The notes under the pieces were generated by a model. That model was not told the origin of the DNA. It did no database searches and saw only the letters and a list, made by a program, of their open reading frames with translations. A program made the position numbers and the translations under genes. A stretch of 64,000 bases of DNA from Fallopia convolvulus (Eukaryota; Streptophyta; Magnoliopsida; Caryophyllales; Polygonaceae): contig OZ024724.1 of the NCBI GenBank assembly GCA_964016875.1, forward strand, positions 19,762,200-19,826,199, read 5' to 3'. Below, in pieces: positions 53,976 to 64,000 of this stretch. Within the stretch, counting starts at the first letter, position 1, and each line of letters starts with the position of its first letter.

Positions 53976-54132
53976 ACTCATAATTTTAAGTCGTATGCTT
54001 GCTAATATTCAAGACACTCATAATTTTGAAACTTAAGTCGTATGCTTGCTAATATTCAAGTCGTATGCTCAAGACGTAATGAGAGCTTAAGTCGTATGCT
54101 TGCTAATATTCAAGACACTCATAATTTTGACA
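53976..54132 (+). repeat. Complex short tandem repeats in copia element C
   Basis: The phrase CGTATGCTTGCTAATATTCA occurs three times, mixed with copies of GACACTCATAATTTT. The pattern suggests replication slippage or repair by local copying. Confidence 0.85.
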
Positions 54133-54289
54133 ACGCTCTGAACAATGATGACAAAGAAAGCTCCAAGGCTGACAAGAGTCTCGTGAATGCAGTTATGCAG
54201 GAACTATTCAAAGCAATGAAAGGCAAAACATCAGCTGAGGACACTAGTGAAGTTCTTTGCAAGTAATGCAGTTCTTTTTTTTTTCTCCT

Positions 54290-54318
54290 ACCTGGATTAT
54301 AGACTCTGGTGCAATTGA
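54290..54318 (+). pseudogene. Protease active-site fragment of copia element C
   Basis: It reads TWIIDSGAID, the copia protease DSGA motif, and is cut by the CACTA end at 54319. The following protease residues (HVTYDKDLLMYF..) are found at 60250 onward. Confidence 0.75.
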
Positions 54319-54499
54319 CACTAGTACAATCAAAGCCTTTTGTGGCGGGTTAAGGTGGCGGTTAAACAAATATGACAGTTTTAGCAGCAGTCAAATATAT
54401 TGTAGCGGTTTTTGGTTGTGGTTTCTACTATAAGGGTGGTTTAGGGGGCGGTTTTATAATTTTCCGGATATTGCAACGGTTATTTATAATATAGGGGCG

Positions 54500-57180
54500 G
54501 TAACCAAATAATAGGATAAAGCAGGCTTTTTTATTAGGCGCGCGAGGGAGCGAAATTTTATAGCACGTGTTTTATTTTACATTGGCTGAAACACTAAAAA
54601 ATTAGGGTTCAACACAAACGCAAGGGAGGTGTAGAGTGAAGCTGGCGGCGAACCAATTGAAGGAGCATAAGGTCTTTAGGGTTCAGTCGAACAAAGAGGG
54701 AACAAATAGCTCACTTAAAGATTCAATCCAACAAAGGAATTGCAATGTGTTAGGGCTTTGGAAGAGGAAGAGAGAGTACAAGGCTGATTAATTGAACAGT
54801 AGTGGCCGGGGAAGCTGCAGATGAAGTAGTGATTTCCTCTTCTGAGCCAAATATTATCCTTTTCTGATTTGAACATTCTAGAACCTTGCGGAATTAGGCA
54901 TTTCTTGTACCCTCGTCTATCATTATCACGTCCAGTCCTTGCTGTATACCTTGTCTAGCAACTCTCCTAGTACCAATCTGCATACACCCATATTTTTACA
55001 TGTCACCATCTCTCACTCAAATTTATTTAGAAATTTCTTATTTGAATCTTAATCACCATAAATATATACTCTCAAAATCGTTTTTCTATACATGTACACT
55101 TGGGTAAGAAGTTTTGACATGCCATATAAATTGGAAAAGTTGTTGAGTTTGGGTTGTACTGATAATTCACATGGCACAAATTGGAAAAGTTGTACTGATT
55201 TCATGGCTCATCATTTCACCTCCAATTAGACTTACCTCTCTTTCTTTTGTATTTGCATGTAGAATCATTTGTCACCTTTGTTGATTAGGTTGGGGAAGAA
55301 AGCAACTCAAAATAGCAATATTGGGTAAGTTTTTTTTGTCTCTTTCTCGTTTCATTGTTGTACTGTCTGTTGTTTGGCTGAGAAAAAAAAAAGATAGCTA
55401 TTCAAATTGTTTGTATCTTTTCGAGCTATTCAAAGTTGCATCATTATGGAGCCCTCTTGTTTCATAGACCATTTTTTGTTTATCATCCTTTGAGATCATC
55501 ACTTTTGTTCTTTTATTGCTTCTTGCTTGAATATTATGTCTTCATGCTAAAATGTATGCCACCTTTGTATATCCAGGGAATTAGTACAAAATGAAGTTGT
55601 GATATTAGTCCTAAGGAGAAGGAAAGTAACCGCCTATCATTTATATTTGACTAGTTTATATGCTTAGTCAGTTTGTTTCAAGAAACACTTTGTGATTTTA
55701 GACCAAACTAAGACTAATATATCATGATCAAAAATTAAGATAGATATATACAGAAAACGACTTTGTAGAGGTAATCAACAACTAGCATATAAGAATAAGA
55801 TTTATAAAGGCTGATGATGATCATGAAAGTTATAAGTAATAGTAGTATATATATGTACCTGGAAGAGTTACTCCAAAGGACATGTTGGTAATTATGATCC
55901 TTGTCTTGTTCTAAATTTTTTGGTATGGCTTGTTGAGTACTACTAATGGGAAGCTCTGAGCTCCTTCTATTTTTATATTTTTTTCTCCCAAGAAAACAAT
56001 ATTTAAATTAATCATGGTTTGGTGGTGTTTGTGTTGGTAGAAAGAATGATGCATACTTAATTAGTTGTTATTCATACGAGCTATTCTATCAAACAAGAGG
56101 GCTCCATAATGTTGGATACTTAATTAGCTTTAAATGTGATATTGATACTTACATCTTTGCAAAATCTTCGACTGCTTTCGGTTGGCCTAATTTCTTTCTT
56201 GGATTGCTTCAAGTTGAATTTTTGGCGTGTGGTTGATTTCTTGCTATTGTAATATGTTAGCATAAGAAAGCTTTTTCTCTCTTTGAACATTTCAATCAGC
56301 ATACTCTTCAAGCTTCAATTGATAAAGATTTTAGGTTTTAATCAATTAGTTCATTCCATTTTACTTATGCAGCAAGAGGTGAAGAACCTGCTAACGAATT
56401 TGGGTGCCACTTTGAAGTCCATCGAGTTGGACACTGAGAGTTAATCTTCTCTCCCTTATCCTTCATTTTTGGCCAGAAATTCAATCTAATTTTCGATGTG
56501 AAGAGCCAGCTGTGAGATTACAAAATTAATTAGAGACTAGTCTTATGTTTTGTATTTCATGTTGTGTTTTCTTATGTTCTGTATTTATAAGGGTTGTTAG
56601 TAAGTTTATATTAAATGGTAGTGCACTAGTGCTCCTTTTATTACTGCTTTGTTTTCGTGAGTGCCATATAGTTAGTCTTGAGCTGCAAGAATACCAATTG
56701 AAAATTAAGGTGCTGGTCTTTTTCTACTATTTTGCAATTGAAGATTTGGTGATTTGCTTATGAGTGGTGACATCTGCATTCTAAAGGCTTTAGATTTCAT
56801 TTGTCTAGGTTGTAGGTTTGTATATTAATAGTAGAAATAACACAGCCATGTTGATGTGAATGAAAACTTGATTTATTCCTATTTAATTTAATAAAAACTA
56901 GAGCAAGTTTTAACCATTAAATTAGTTGGGAATGACTCGAAAACAAACCAACAATCTTCTTAATCATATATGAATTCATATTTGTAAAGTAAGTTAATTC
57001 TATTTAGGGCTTAAATCTATAACCTATAATAGTAATTATAAGACGCATATGTTATATAATATGGTTAGTATACCTTTTTGGTTTGGACAACCTATATATG
57101 TTTGACCCAGTATAATCCAGAATTTTATATAATATGCTATTACTTCTTGTGTATGTTTTTTTTTAATTTTGTAATTAGTT
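54500..57180. other. Non-coding 5' region of the CACTA element
   Basis: No coding frame is recognised. A 30-base inverted repeat (28 of 30 matching) lies at 55439-55468 and 56085-56114, about 620 bp apart. The rest is AT-rich and probably leader or intron sequence. Confidence 0.5.
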
Positions 57181-57216
57181 TCTAATAATTGCACTTGGGG
57201 TAATCAATCTACTTTA

Positions 57217-57498
57217 GGAACGGATAAAAGTGGATCAAAGTGGTGGATGTTTCCTAGATGGAGTAAGGAATATGAAAAAGGTGTGGATAAGTATATAGTA
57301 AAAGCATTTGAGAATGAAGCACAAGGGAATGAAATTTGTTGTCCTTGTCAAGTATGCTTTCGTCGAAATTGGTTGCAAGGAAATGTAGTTAAAGATCATA
57401 TGATTGCAAAGGGTTTTCATCCAGTACCAGAGGATGAAGACCAAATAGAGGAGGAAACAAGGGCAGTGAATAACAACAGTACGTGGGTATATCTTTGA
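57217..57498 (+). pseudogene. Transposase-associated domain (CACTA)
   Basis: It reads MFPRWSKEYEKGVDKYIVKAFEN..., NEICCPCQVCFRRNW, VVKDHMIAKGF, the N-terminal zinc-like domain (RWSKEYE.GV..F, CPC..C) of plant TNP2 transposases. The frame ends at 57498. It lies upstream of the TNP2 core in the expected order. Confidence 0.8.
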
Positions 57499-57529
57499 TT
57501 AGAATATGGATGATATGTTAACATGATAC

Positions 57530-58840
57530 ATTTAGAAATGGTCTGAATGAAGATGCAAAGAATTTTTACAAGTTAGTTAAAGAAGGAGAGGAGGGGTTGT
57601 ACCCTGGTTGCAAGAACTTTTCCAAATTGTCCTTCATAATTCAACTATTTGTTTATAAGCGAGACCATAACTTGAGCAATGGTGCATTCACTGATTTATT
57701 GAAAATTTTAAAAGCTATTCAACCGGATGCTAAGTTGCGTAGTTCTTTTAATGAAGCCAAGAAGGTACTTAAGCTCTTGGGTCTGGATTATGTCAAGATA
57801 GATGAATGTCCTAATGATTGCATGCTGTACTGGGAAGAGAATGCTAAAGCGACATGTTGTCATACCTGTAAACCATCTCGGTAGAAATCAGAAGCAAAAG
57901 ATGAGGAAACTGGTAGGGTTCGTCGAATTCCAGCTAAAATTTTGAGGTACTTCCCCATCAAGCCTAGGTTGCAAAGATTGTTCATGTGTCCGAAGACCGC
58001 CCGCAAAATGACATGGCATGAAACTAGACGGCCAAAAGATGGGCTCTTAAGACATCCGGCTAATGGTAAAGACTGGCAGAACTTTGATTTGATATATCCA
58101 GCATTTTCTAAAGATCCTCGCAATGTCATATTGGGTTTATCTAGTGATGGATTTAACCCATTTAACTCAATGAGTATTTTGCATAGTACATGGCCAGTGA
58201 TATTAAGCACTTGCAACTTACCACCATGGATGTCCATTTAACCAGAATTTTTGATGTTAGCATTACTTATCCCGAGTCCCTCCTCCCCAGGCAACAACAT
58301 TGATGTATACTTGCAACCTTTGGTAAAGGATTTGAAAGAATTATGGGAGTGTGGCATAGACACATATGATGCTTCAAACAACCAAGTGTTTAAAATGCAT
58401 GCAACTTTGTTGTTCACAATAAGCTATTTCTTGGGATTAGCAATGTTATTCGGATGGAGCACAAAAGGGCCGTTGGCATGCCCAATTTGTCATTGTGAGA
58501 ATCGTTCGGTATATTTGAGGAATAGTAAAAAGACATGCTACACAAGACATCACAGATTTTTGAGAGTGAACCACCTGTATCACCGTAATAAGAGGAATTT
58601 TGATGGGAAGATTGATACAGAATGTGCTCCAGCCCGCTTGTCAGGAATTGAAGTTTTGGAATTATTGGCTGAATTCAAAAATGAAATCGGAAAGAATAGA
58701 CCCAAGAAGAAGATTAATAAGAAGAGGAAAAAGAAGAACAAGGACAAAGATGACATTTGCCCTTGGAAAAAGAAGTCAATTTTTTTTATTTACATTACCG
58801 GATGCATATTGATTGTTGTCACTGGCTTGATGTGATGCAC
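57530..58840 (+). pseudogene. TNP2-type transposase core (CACTA)
   Basis: Frame 57597-57884 reads MYPGCKNFSKLSFIIQLF..., LLGLDYVKIDECPNDCMLYWEENAKATCCHTCKPSR and stops. 57900-58241 continues KILRYFPIKPRLQRLF, MTWH and DGFNPFNSMSILHSTWPVILSTCNLPPW. 58251-58835 follows with LLIPSPSSPGNNIDVYLQPLVKDLKELWECG, YFLGLAMLFGWSTKGPLACPIC. These are hallmark segments of En/Spm transposase, which cuts and rejoins the element ends. At least two stops break it. Confidence 0.9.
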
Positions 58841-59524
58841 ATAGAGAAGAACTTTTGTGATACTGTTATTGGGACATTGTTGGATATTTTTGGAAAGACA
58901 AAATACCATGTGAGAGCACGGATGGATCTAGTAGAACTTGATTTGATGCCAGAACTTCAACCAAAATCTGTTAATGATGGTGAACACATTGAAATTGCAA
59001 AGGCTCATTTTTGGATGACATTGGCTGAGAGGGTCAAATTTTGTGCTCTGATTAAGAACTTTAAGTTACCGCAGGCATGTGATTCTAATATTGCACGCTG
59101 CGTAAATCTCCAACAAAGAAAAATTATGGGGTTTATAAGTCATGATGCTCACTTCCTAATGCACTATTTACTTCCCATTTGTGTGAGCCAAACATTGCAT
59201 AAGGTTGTTGCAGCTCCGCTCATTAGGTTGAGTGCTTTTTTCAAGGCGATATGTCGTAGAGTGATTGACTTAGAAGAACTTGATTATCTTCAAGACGAGA
59301 TTAGTGAAGTTCTTTGTCAACTTGAAATGATTTTTCCTCCTACATTTTTTGACATCTTGGTTCACTTGCTTGTCCACTTAATTGAAGAAATTAGACTTGG
59401 AGGACTTGTTTCTTCTAGGTGGATGTATCCGATTGAGAGATTTCTTAGAAAGTTGAAGTCTTTTGTTTGCAATAAGGGTCAGCCTGAAAGATCCATGGCT
59501 AAATCCTACTTAGATGAAGAATGA
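58757..59524 (+). pseudogene. Transposase C-terminal part with DUF4218-like domain (CACTA)
   Basis: It reads VNFFYLHYRMHIDCCHWLDVMHIEKNFCDTVIGTLLDI.GKTKYHVRARMDL, then FMHY..-type MHYLLPICVSQTL and FDILVHLLVHLIEEIRLGGLVSSRWMYPIERFLRKLKSFV.NKGQPERSMAKSYLDEE. It overlaps the end of the previous frame, so a frameshift joins them. Its start codon is arbitrary. The sequence is continuous for 255 residues, the longest intact piece of this transposase. Confidence 0.9.
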
Positions 59525-59850
59525 ATAACCTTTTGTGCTTGATATTTGCAAAAAGGATCCCCTGGTAGGGTTAGACCAACGATCGGCCTACAGAAGCCCA
59601 AATTATTTTTCCAAAGATGGGTCATCCTATAATGGGGTGAGGGAAGAAAAAAAAGAAAGAGCATGACAAGATTGATCTTATAAAGTGGGGTCAACCACAC
59701 CGATATGTTCTTTTCAATTGTCACAACGAAGAAATTGAAAGATATATTAGGTAATAAAATGCCCCAAGTGAGACACTTTAAAATTAGCATTGTTTGAAAT
59801 TTCTAATTTTTGAATATGTCCTAACTTAGTATTGTTTATATTTTGCTACA

Positions 59851-60210
59851 GTGAGCAAGAAACAATTGTTAGCAACAGGAATAAACGAAGGTGGGACAAT
59901 TTTTCAGATCCATAATAACGATTTCATAGATTGGTTTAAGGAGAGAGTTGAGTTTGAGGTTGGTCAAGGTCAACAAGTGCCCAATTTTTTTAAGTTGTTA
60001 TTCGTTGGACCTTCTTTCATTGTTAAAAGATATAGTGGATACTCGATAAATGACTACAAATTTCACACTTTGAAGCGTGATAAAAACGGTGTGACTGAAA
60101 ATAGTGGAGTGACATTATCGGCCTTAACTCCAAGTTTTGCTTGTACTAAGGATCAAAACCCTATTGTGGGAGATGTCACCTACTATGGCTCTATTGAAGA
60201 AAATTATTGA
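59851..60210 (+). pseudogene. DUF4216-like tail of CACTA protein, truncated
   Basis: It reads DFIDWFKERVEFEVGQ..., VKRYSGYSINDYKFHTLKRDKNGVTENSGV and GDVTYYGSIEENY, like the DUF4216 region following DUF4218 in CACTA proteins (YSGY.VNGYKFHT..R....NSGV...YYG). The frame stops at 60210, where the family would continue, and the element itself breaks off about 20 bp later. Confidence 0.8.
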
Positions 60211-60230
60211 GATATTCTATGAAGATCAAT

Positions 60231-60260
60231 TAAGTGACATGATCATGATCATGTCACTTA
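60231..60260. repeat. 30-bp perfect palindrome at the CACTA/copia junction
   Basis: Two 15-base arms (TAAGTGACATGATCA and its reverse complement) with no spacer. The right arm is copia protease sequence; the left arm is an inverted copy of it at the CACTA side. Confidence 0.9.
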
Positions 60261-60540
60261 TGATAAAGATCTCTTGATGTATTTTAAGTTGTTGCAACAC
60301 CCCATTCGTATTGGTTTACCAGATGGCACAACACATTTAGTTGAATATCATGGGATAGTCTCTTTGACCCCTACTTTGCAATTGAGGAATTTCCTTTATA
60401 TGCCAGCTTTTAAAGACAATCTTCTTTTAGTGTCTCGATTATTATCTTATCAGAAGTTTCTATTTTCGTTTGGAAAACACGACTGCCATCTGCAGAACCT
60501 TATAACTAAAGAGGTGTTGACTTTAGGCACCAACTAGGGA
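60250..60540 (+). pseudogene. Protease to pre-integrase region of copia element C
   Basis: It reads HVTYDKDLLMYFKLLQHPIRIGLPDGT, LRNFLYMPAFKDNLLLVSRLL and CHLQNLITKEVLTLGT, the part between protease and GAG-pre-integrase in copia pol. It continues the fragment before the CACTA insertion. Confidence 0.82.
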
Positions 60541-60558
60541 GGGTGTTACAAGTTTACT

Positions 60559-61341
60559 ATGCAGTCCAATAAGTCACATGCAGTCAAGCAACATGATGTT
60601 GCTAATTTTGATGGGAAAACCAGTTTTAATTCCAATTTTATATCTATTGTTTGTAATAAGGCAGACACATTGGATATGTATCATGTCAGACTTGGACATG
60701 TCTCTTTATCTAATATGCAACAAATCCCTTTCTGTAATTCCCCTACTTTGACTAAGTATGATTGTGTTATTTGTGCTATGGCTAAGCACCATAATTTGCC
60801 TTTCTCTCCTAGTTCTTCTATCACTACATCTTTGTTTGATTTGATTCATATTCATGTATGGGGTCCATACAAAACTCCTATATATGGAGGGGCAAGATAC
60901 TTCTTGACTATTGTTGAAGATTGTTCAAGAGCTACATGGACATTTCTTCTGAACAACAAAGAATAGGTCTGCAGACAGCTTGATCAGCTTCTGAAATATG
61001 TTCAAACTCAGTTTGGGGTCACAGTGAAGTGTGTTCGTTCTGATAATGGTACAGAATTTGCCAACAAGAATGTGGCATCCTATTTTTGCACATTTTGGAA
61101 TCATTCATCAGAAATCCACTCCTTATGTCCAAAGCAGAATGGTCGTGTAGAAAGAAAGCATAGTCACCTTGTTGAGATGGCAAGGGCTCTCAAGTTAATT
61201 GTTGGTCTACCTTCTCAATTTTTTGGGGTGATTGCATACTCTCTACAACCTATCTCATCAACCTCTTGCCTTCTTCTGTGTCACAGTGGAAGAGTCCTTT
61301 TGAATGTCTTTATGGCAAGTCCCCTGATTATTCTAATTTGA
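60559..61341 (+). pseudogene. Integrase of copia element C
   Basis: The GAG-pre-integrase zinc motif is visible (YHVRLGHVSLSNM ... CVICAMAKHH). In the catalytic core the first Asp is missing: HIHVWGPYKTP stands where copia integrases have H.DVWGP. The second Asp (VRSDNGTEF) and the Glu (RVERKHSHLVEMAR) are present. A TAG at about 60964 breaks the frame, and another frameshift occurs near 61240. Confidence 0.88.
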
Positions 61342-61900
61342 GAGTCATTGGTTGCCTTTGTTATGCCCTTGTTCCCAAATCTCTTCATACCAAGTTTGAT
61401 CCCACATCTAACAGATGCATACTACTTGGTTATCCACCTGGTCAAAATGCTTATAAGCTCTATGATCTCTTTACTAAACAAGTCCTCATAGAAAGACATG
61501 TACTCTTTCAAGAGACTGAATTTTCCTTTAAGGATTCAACAATTGGCCTCACATCTCAGCCTCTACCATTGGTCTCATTTGACTATGATGATTTAGAGAA
61601 TCCATCACTTCCTTCTCATTCCCCTGCCCCTTCCTCTCCTCCCTTATCTGTCATTGAGCAATCTGTCCCCTTCTTCTTCACCCACTTCCTCATCTAACTC
61701 TCCTACAATTCCAACTACTCTACCACAAGACATTAGAAAATCCACTAGAGCTACTAAGACCCTTGCCTATTTGCATGACTTTGTTCATCATGCATTACCA
61801 ACTGGAGTTGTTTCTGACCTGGTGATTGCTACAGATTCTATCTCACCTTCCTCTGACTCCTTTTCTCAAGCCTTTCACATTGTTTCCATCCATGATTTGT
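61242..61900 (+). pseudogene. Integrase C-terminal region and linker, copia element C
   Basis: It reads WKSPFECLYGKSPDYSNLRVIGCLCYALVP...RCILLGYPPGQNAYKLYDL, then a Ser/Pro-rich linker. From 61654 another frame reads RKSTRATKTLAYLHDFVHH, the usual sequence ahead of the copia RT. Frames are offset around 61690. Confidence 0.82.
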
Positions 61901-61914
61901 AGGGGCATTCACCT

Positions 61915-62640
61915 GATTACATACATTCCCTTTTTAATGTGTTTTCTGTAGCTGAACCAAACACTTATTTCAAAGCTAAATTGGATCCTTCATGGATCCA
62001 AGCTATGAATAAAGAGCTGGCTGCCCTAGAGGATAATCAAACATGGGATCTTGTTGATCTTCCTCTAGGAAAGAAGGCCATAGGCTCAAAATGGGTTTAT
62101 AAAATTAAATTTAAACCCAATGGAGAAGTGGAGCACTATAAAGCACATTTGGTGGCTAAAGGCTACAATCAAATAAGGAATAAGGACTACAAACATACGT
62201 TTTCTCCCATGGCAAAATTCTCCACTATTCGTGTCCTTATTGCTATTTCTGCTGCATTTTAATGCCTTTACACCAACTTGACATCAACAACGTCTTTCTC
62301 CATTGCTTCTTAGATGAAGAAGTCTATATGACACCCCTCCTGGCTACTCTAAAGCTCAACAAGTTCAGGTTTGTCGCCTTAAACGTTCCATCTATGGGTT
62401 AAAGCAAGCAAGCCAACAGTGGAACATTGAGCTCACCAAAAATTTGATCGCACTTGGCTATCTCCAATCGAAACAAGACTACTCTTTATTTGTCAAGATA
62501 TCTCATGGCTCCATCACTCTTGCATTGGTTTATGTTGATGATGTTCTCATCACTGGCAAGTATGTTCTTGACTACAAGGCTGCTTCATTTCCTATGCAAC
62601 GCAATCTCAAGCTCCATATTGATCATGGTTAACCTTAGAG
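61915..62640 (+). pseudogene. Reverse transcriptase of copia element C
   Basis: Frame 61939-62262 reads PSWIQAMNKELAALEDNQTWDLVDLP...AIGSKWVYKIKFKPNGEVEHYKAHLVAKGYNQ and FSPMAKFSTIRVLIAI, the N-terminal RVT_2 region. After a frameshift, 62265-62400 reads LHQLDINNVFLH..LDEEVYMT. The catalytic box LVYVDDVLITG is at about 62520-62552. A deletion then removes part of the connection before 62640. Confidence 0.88.
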
Positions 62641-63270
62641 TGATCCAGAGTTATAGACGCCTACTTGGATGTCTCTTATACCTTAATCTCTCTAGGCTAG
62701 ACATCTCCTACTATGTCCAACAATTGAGTCAGTTTATGTCTACTCCCAGACTTCCACATACGCAAGCTGCTCAATATCTTCTTTAGTATCTCAAAGGCAC
62801 TATCAACAGTTTCTTGTTCTACCCAGTTCAATCTTCTCTTCGCCTATTTGCTTAATGTGATGAAGACTGGGTGGGGTGCTTGCACCTTCTCATGTCGATC
62901 TTTAATTGGGTATTGTGCCTTCCTTGGACAGTCCTTGGTTTCCTGGAAAACCAAGAAACAGAAGGTTGTCTCTAAATCCTCTGCTAAAAGTGAATATCGT
63001 GCTTTATCTCAATCTGCTAGTGAATTGGTCCGGCTTGATTGTCTTCTACAAGATGTTGCAATCAATCTGCCTCGCCCAATTTCTCTCAATTGTGACAACA
63101 CTGCAACCCTTCAACTAGCTGTCAATCCGGTATTTCACGAGAGGACTAAACATCTACGAGTGGATTGTCATTATATTCGTGAATTGGTTTAAGAAGGATT
63201 CATTATTACCACTCACATTCTTTCCACTCTTCAGCTTGCTGATGTTTTAACAAAACCATTAGGCGCCCAT
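62641..63270 (+). pseudogene. Connection and RNase H of copia element C
   Basis: It reads YRRLLGCLLYLNLSRLDISYYVQQLSQFMSTPR, stop, YLKGTINSFLFY, then the RNase H domain with SLIGYCAFLGQSLVSWKTKKQKVVSKSSAKSEYRALSQSASELV, LNCDNTATLQLAVNPVFHERTKHLRVDCHYIRE and LADVLTKPLG. These are standard copia RNase H motifs, with the first Asp region (CDEDW) out of frame. Confidence 0.88.
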
Positions 63271-63322
63271 CAACTTCATTTCTTGAATAGCAAGCTCAGC
63301 CTTGTCATCCTAAGTCCGACTT

Positions 63323-63330
63323 GAGGGGGG
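63323..63330 (+). promoter_or_regulatory. Polypurine tract of copia element C
   Basis: GAGGGGGG immediately precedes the 3' LTR. Confidence 0.75.
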
Positions 63331-63690
63331 TGTATGGGCTCAACCCATCTGAGCCCTCTTCGGCCCAAGCGGCCCACTGTCCTTTCTTTTGTTGCTTCTT
63401 GTATCGCATCTTTCAGTTAATTGCTTTGCAAGCACAATTATATATAGCGGAAAGCTGCCTCTTTTTTAGTAGTTTTTACAAAGAATGAAAACTCTAGTTG
63501 TTTCTTCATTTCATCTTCCTCACGAATCAATAATCTCTAAAACTCATTTTGTTTGATCGATAATGCTTTATCTAAACCCCCAGATTTCTCGCAAGGGGAG
63601 CCTCACTGGGTAAATGTTGTTGTTGTTGATTATGCTTTATCTTGAGCTTGTTATGGATCTTTTGTCTATTTGATTTCGTTATATTATATA
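63331..63690 (+). repeat. 3' LTR of copia element C
   Basis: 360 bp, starting TGTATGGGCTC. It matches the 5' LTR except for a short insertion (63574-63642, a SINE end plus target duplication) and an 8-base segment (CTCTTCGG) after TGAGCC. Confidence 0.88.
63574..63628 (+). mobile_element. 5'-truncated SINE end with (TTG)n tail
   Basis: Fifty-five bases ending CTCACTGGGTAAATGTTG then TTG repeats, the style of TS-type plant SINEs. They are flanked by near-perfect 14-bp duplications (63560-63573 ATAATGCTTTATCT and 63629-63642 ATTATGCTTTATCT). The insert is absent from the 5' LTR. Long target duplications plus 5' truncation fit target-primed reverse transcription. Confidence 0.75.
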
Positions 63691-63780
63691 GACCAACTTC
63701 TATGGAGAAATCTTGTCTTCCTAACAATCCTTATAGATAAGTATAAGAAACTGTATAAAGGTGTTGATAAATATGCATTG

Positions 63781-64000
63781 TGATAGTTTGCATTTAGGTA
63801 TAGCTTAGGATGCATATTTTATTTTCCTGGTTTTAGCTTAGTCTAGTCTAGTTCTTAGGTTTGTAGGTTTTCTAGGAAATTCGAGTTTTGCTCTTGTTTT
63901 GTTCGGTTTTGCAGATCTTTAGGTAAGAAGCCCATAGGAAAGAATCATAGACGGGATGGATCTTAGATGATTGTGGTGGAGTTTGATGAATCTTAGAGTG
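63781..64000 (+). repeat. Start of another X-family LTR, cut by the window end
   Basis: TGATAGTTTGCATTTAGGTATAG and the following 200 bp align with the start of X LTR-a at 12668, including GTTCGGTTTTGCAGATCTTTAGGTAA and the GGATGGATCTTAGATGATTGTGGTGGAG segment. It is diverged from the array copies, so it represents an independent insertion. Confidence 0.8.

Larger units (their letters stand above)
54319..60230 (+). mobile_element. CACTA (En/Spm-type) transposon, right end lost
   Basis: The left end reads CACTAGTACAATC, followed by a subterminal cluster of (T/G)GGCGGTT-type repeats (54350-54500), as in plant CACTA elements. The interior encodes a transposase-associated domain, a TNP2-type transposase, a DUF4218-like region and a DUF4216-like tail. 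The matching right terminus is not found: coding sequence runs almost to the junction, where a 30-bp palindrome lies. The 3-bp target duplication therefore cannot be read. Confidence 0.82.
52507..63690 (+). mobile_element. Ty1/copia element 'C' with a nested CACTA transposon
   Basis: LTRs (52507-52788, 63331-63690) share GGGCTCAACCCATCTGAGCC and a long common body. The interior has gag, protease, integrase, RT and RNase H in that order, the copia order. At 54319-60230 a CACTA element breaks the protease region. Stops, deletions and local duplications make it dead. No target duplication is recognisable, and the left LTR start is degenerate (ACTATGGG against TGTATGGG). Confidence 0.9.

Noticed and set aside
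60201..60240. AAGTG at 60231-60235 as the true CACTA right terminus
   Set aside because: Only about 7 of 13 bases match the inverted left end, no 3-bp TSD fits, and the subterminal repeat region is absent.
1..64000. CRISPR arrays, prokaryotic operons, phage or defence islands
   Set aside because: No regularly spaced short repeats and no bacterial-type gene organisation; the content is clearly plant nuclear.

Overview
This window is a transposable-element graveyard from a flowering-plant nuclear genome, probably a eudicot. It is AT-rich, has plant-type Ty3/gypsy, Ty1/copia, CACTA, hAT, Stowaway-like, LINE and TTG-tailed SINE sequences, and carries one plant cell-wall gene. The only apparently intact host gene is a leucine-rich-repeat extensin-like (LRX) gene on the minus strand at 7160-8629. 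Weaker host remnants are a frameshifted bromodomain fragment (151-400) and an unidentified minus-strand exon (4222-4366) split by a retroelement.

Layout. 1-7.1 kb: gene fragments, a tRNA-like sequence, a short tandem repeat, a deleted chromovirus-type LTR element (1945-4221, TSD TATGC) with a hAT-type element inside one LTR (2144-2996, TSD AACACAAT, empty site visible in the sister LTR), a possible solo LTR and a Stowaway-like MITE. 7.1-8.8 kb: the LRX gene. 9.4-10.7 kb: the 3' part of a LINE ORF2, broken by a solo LTR. 11.7-49.0 kb: one decayed chromovirus ('O') whose gag is split by a 32-kb insertion. 49.0-52.4 kb: copia debris and a clean solo LTR. 52.5-63.7 kb: a copia element ('C') whose protease region is split by a CACTA transposon and whose right LTR carries a 5'-truncated SINE. 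63.8 kb to the end: the start of another LTR related to family X.

The most unusual structure is the 32-kb insertion (12668-44627). It is a head-to-tail array of a non-autonomous Tat/Athila-like element ('X'). X LTRs alternate with a 3.3-kb X interior that has no recognisable pol. The LTRs carry the same two nested insertions at the same sites: an 8.2-kb gypsy element 'Y' on the minus strand (TSD AGTTA) and a 1362-bp solo LTR 'Z' (TSD GATAG). The unit of about 13.37 kb is present in two full copies and one truncated copy that fuses to a terminal X LTR at a 3-bp microhomology. Matched units look almost identical, while the two LTRs of a single Y differ clearly. Duplication therefore came long after the nested insertions. 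Unequal recombination between X LTRs explains this, but an assembly artefact must be excluded.

No cellular pathway or operon is encoded here. All retroelement coding regions except parts of Y are broken by stops and frameshifts. Even Y carries several stops and an Asn in place of the catalytic Asp of its protease. I found no defence system, CRISPR array or other novel cellular system. The candidates for something undescribed are the array itself and the acidic ORF of unknown function in the X interior. All similarity statements come from reading motifs by eye; no database search was run.
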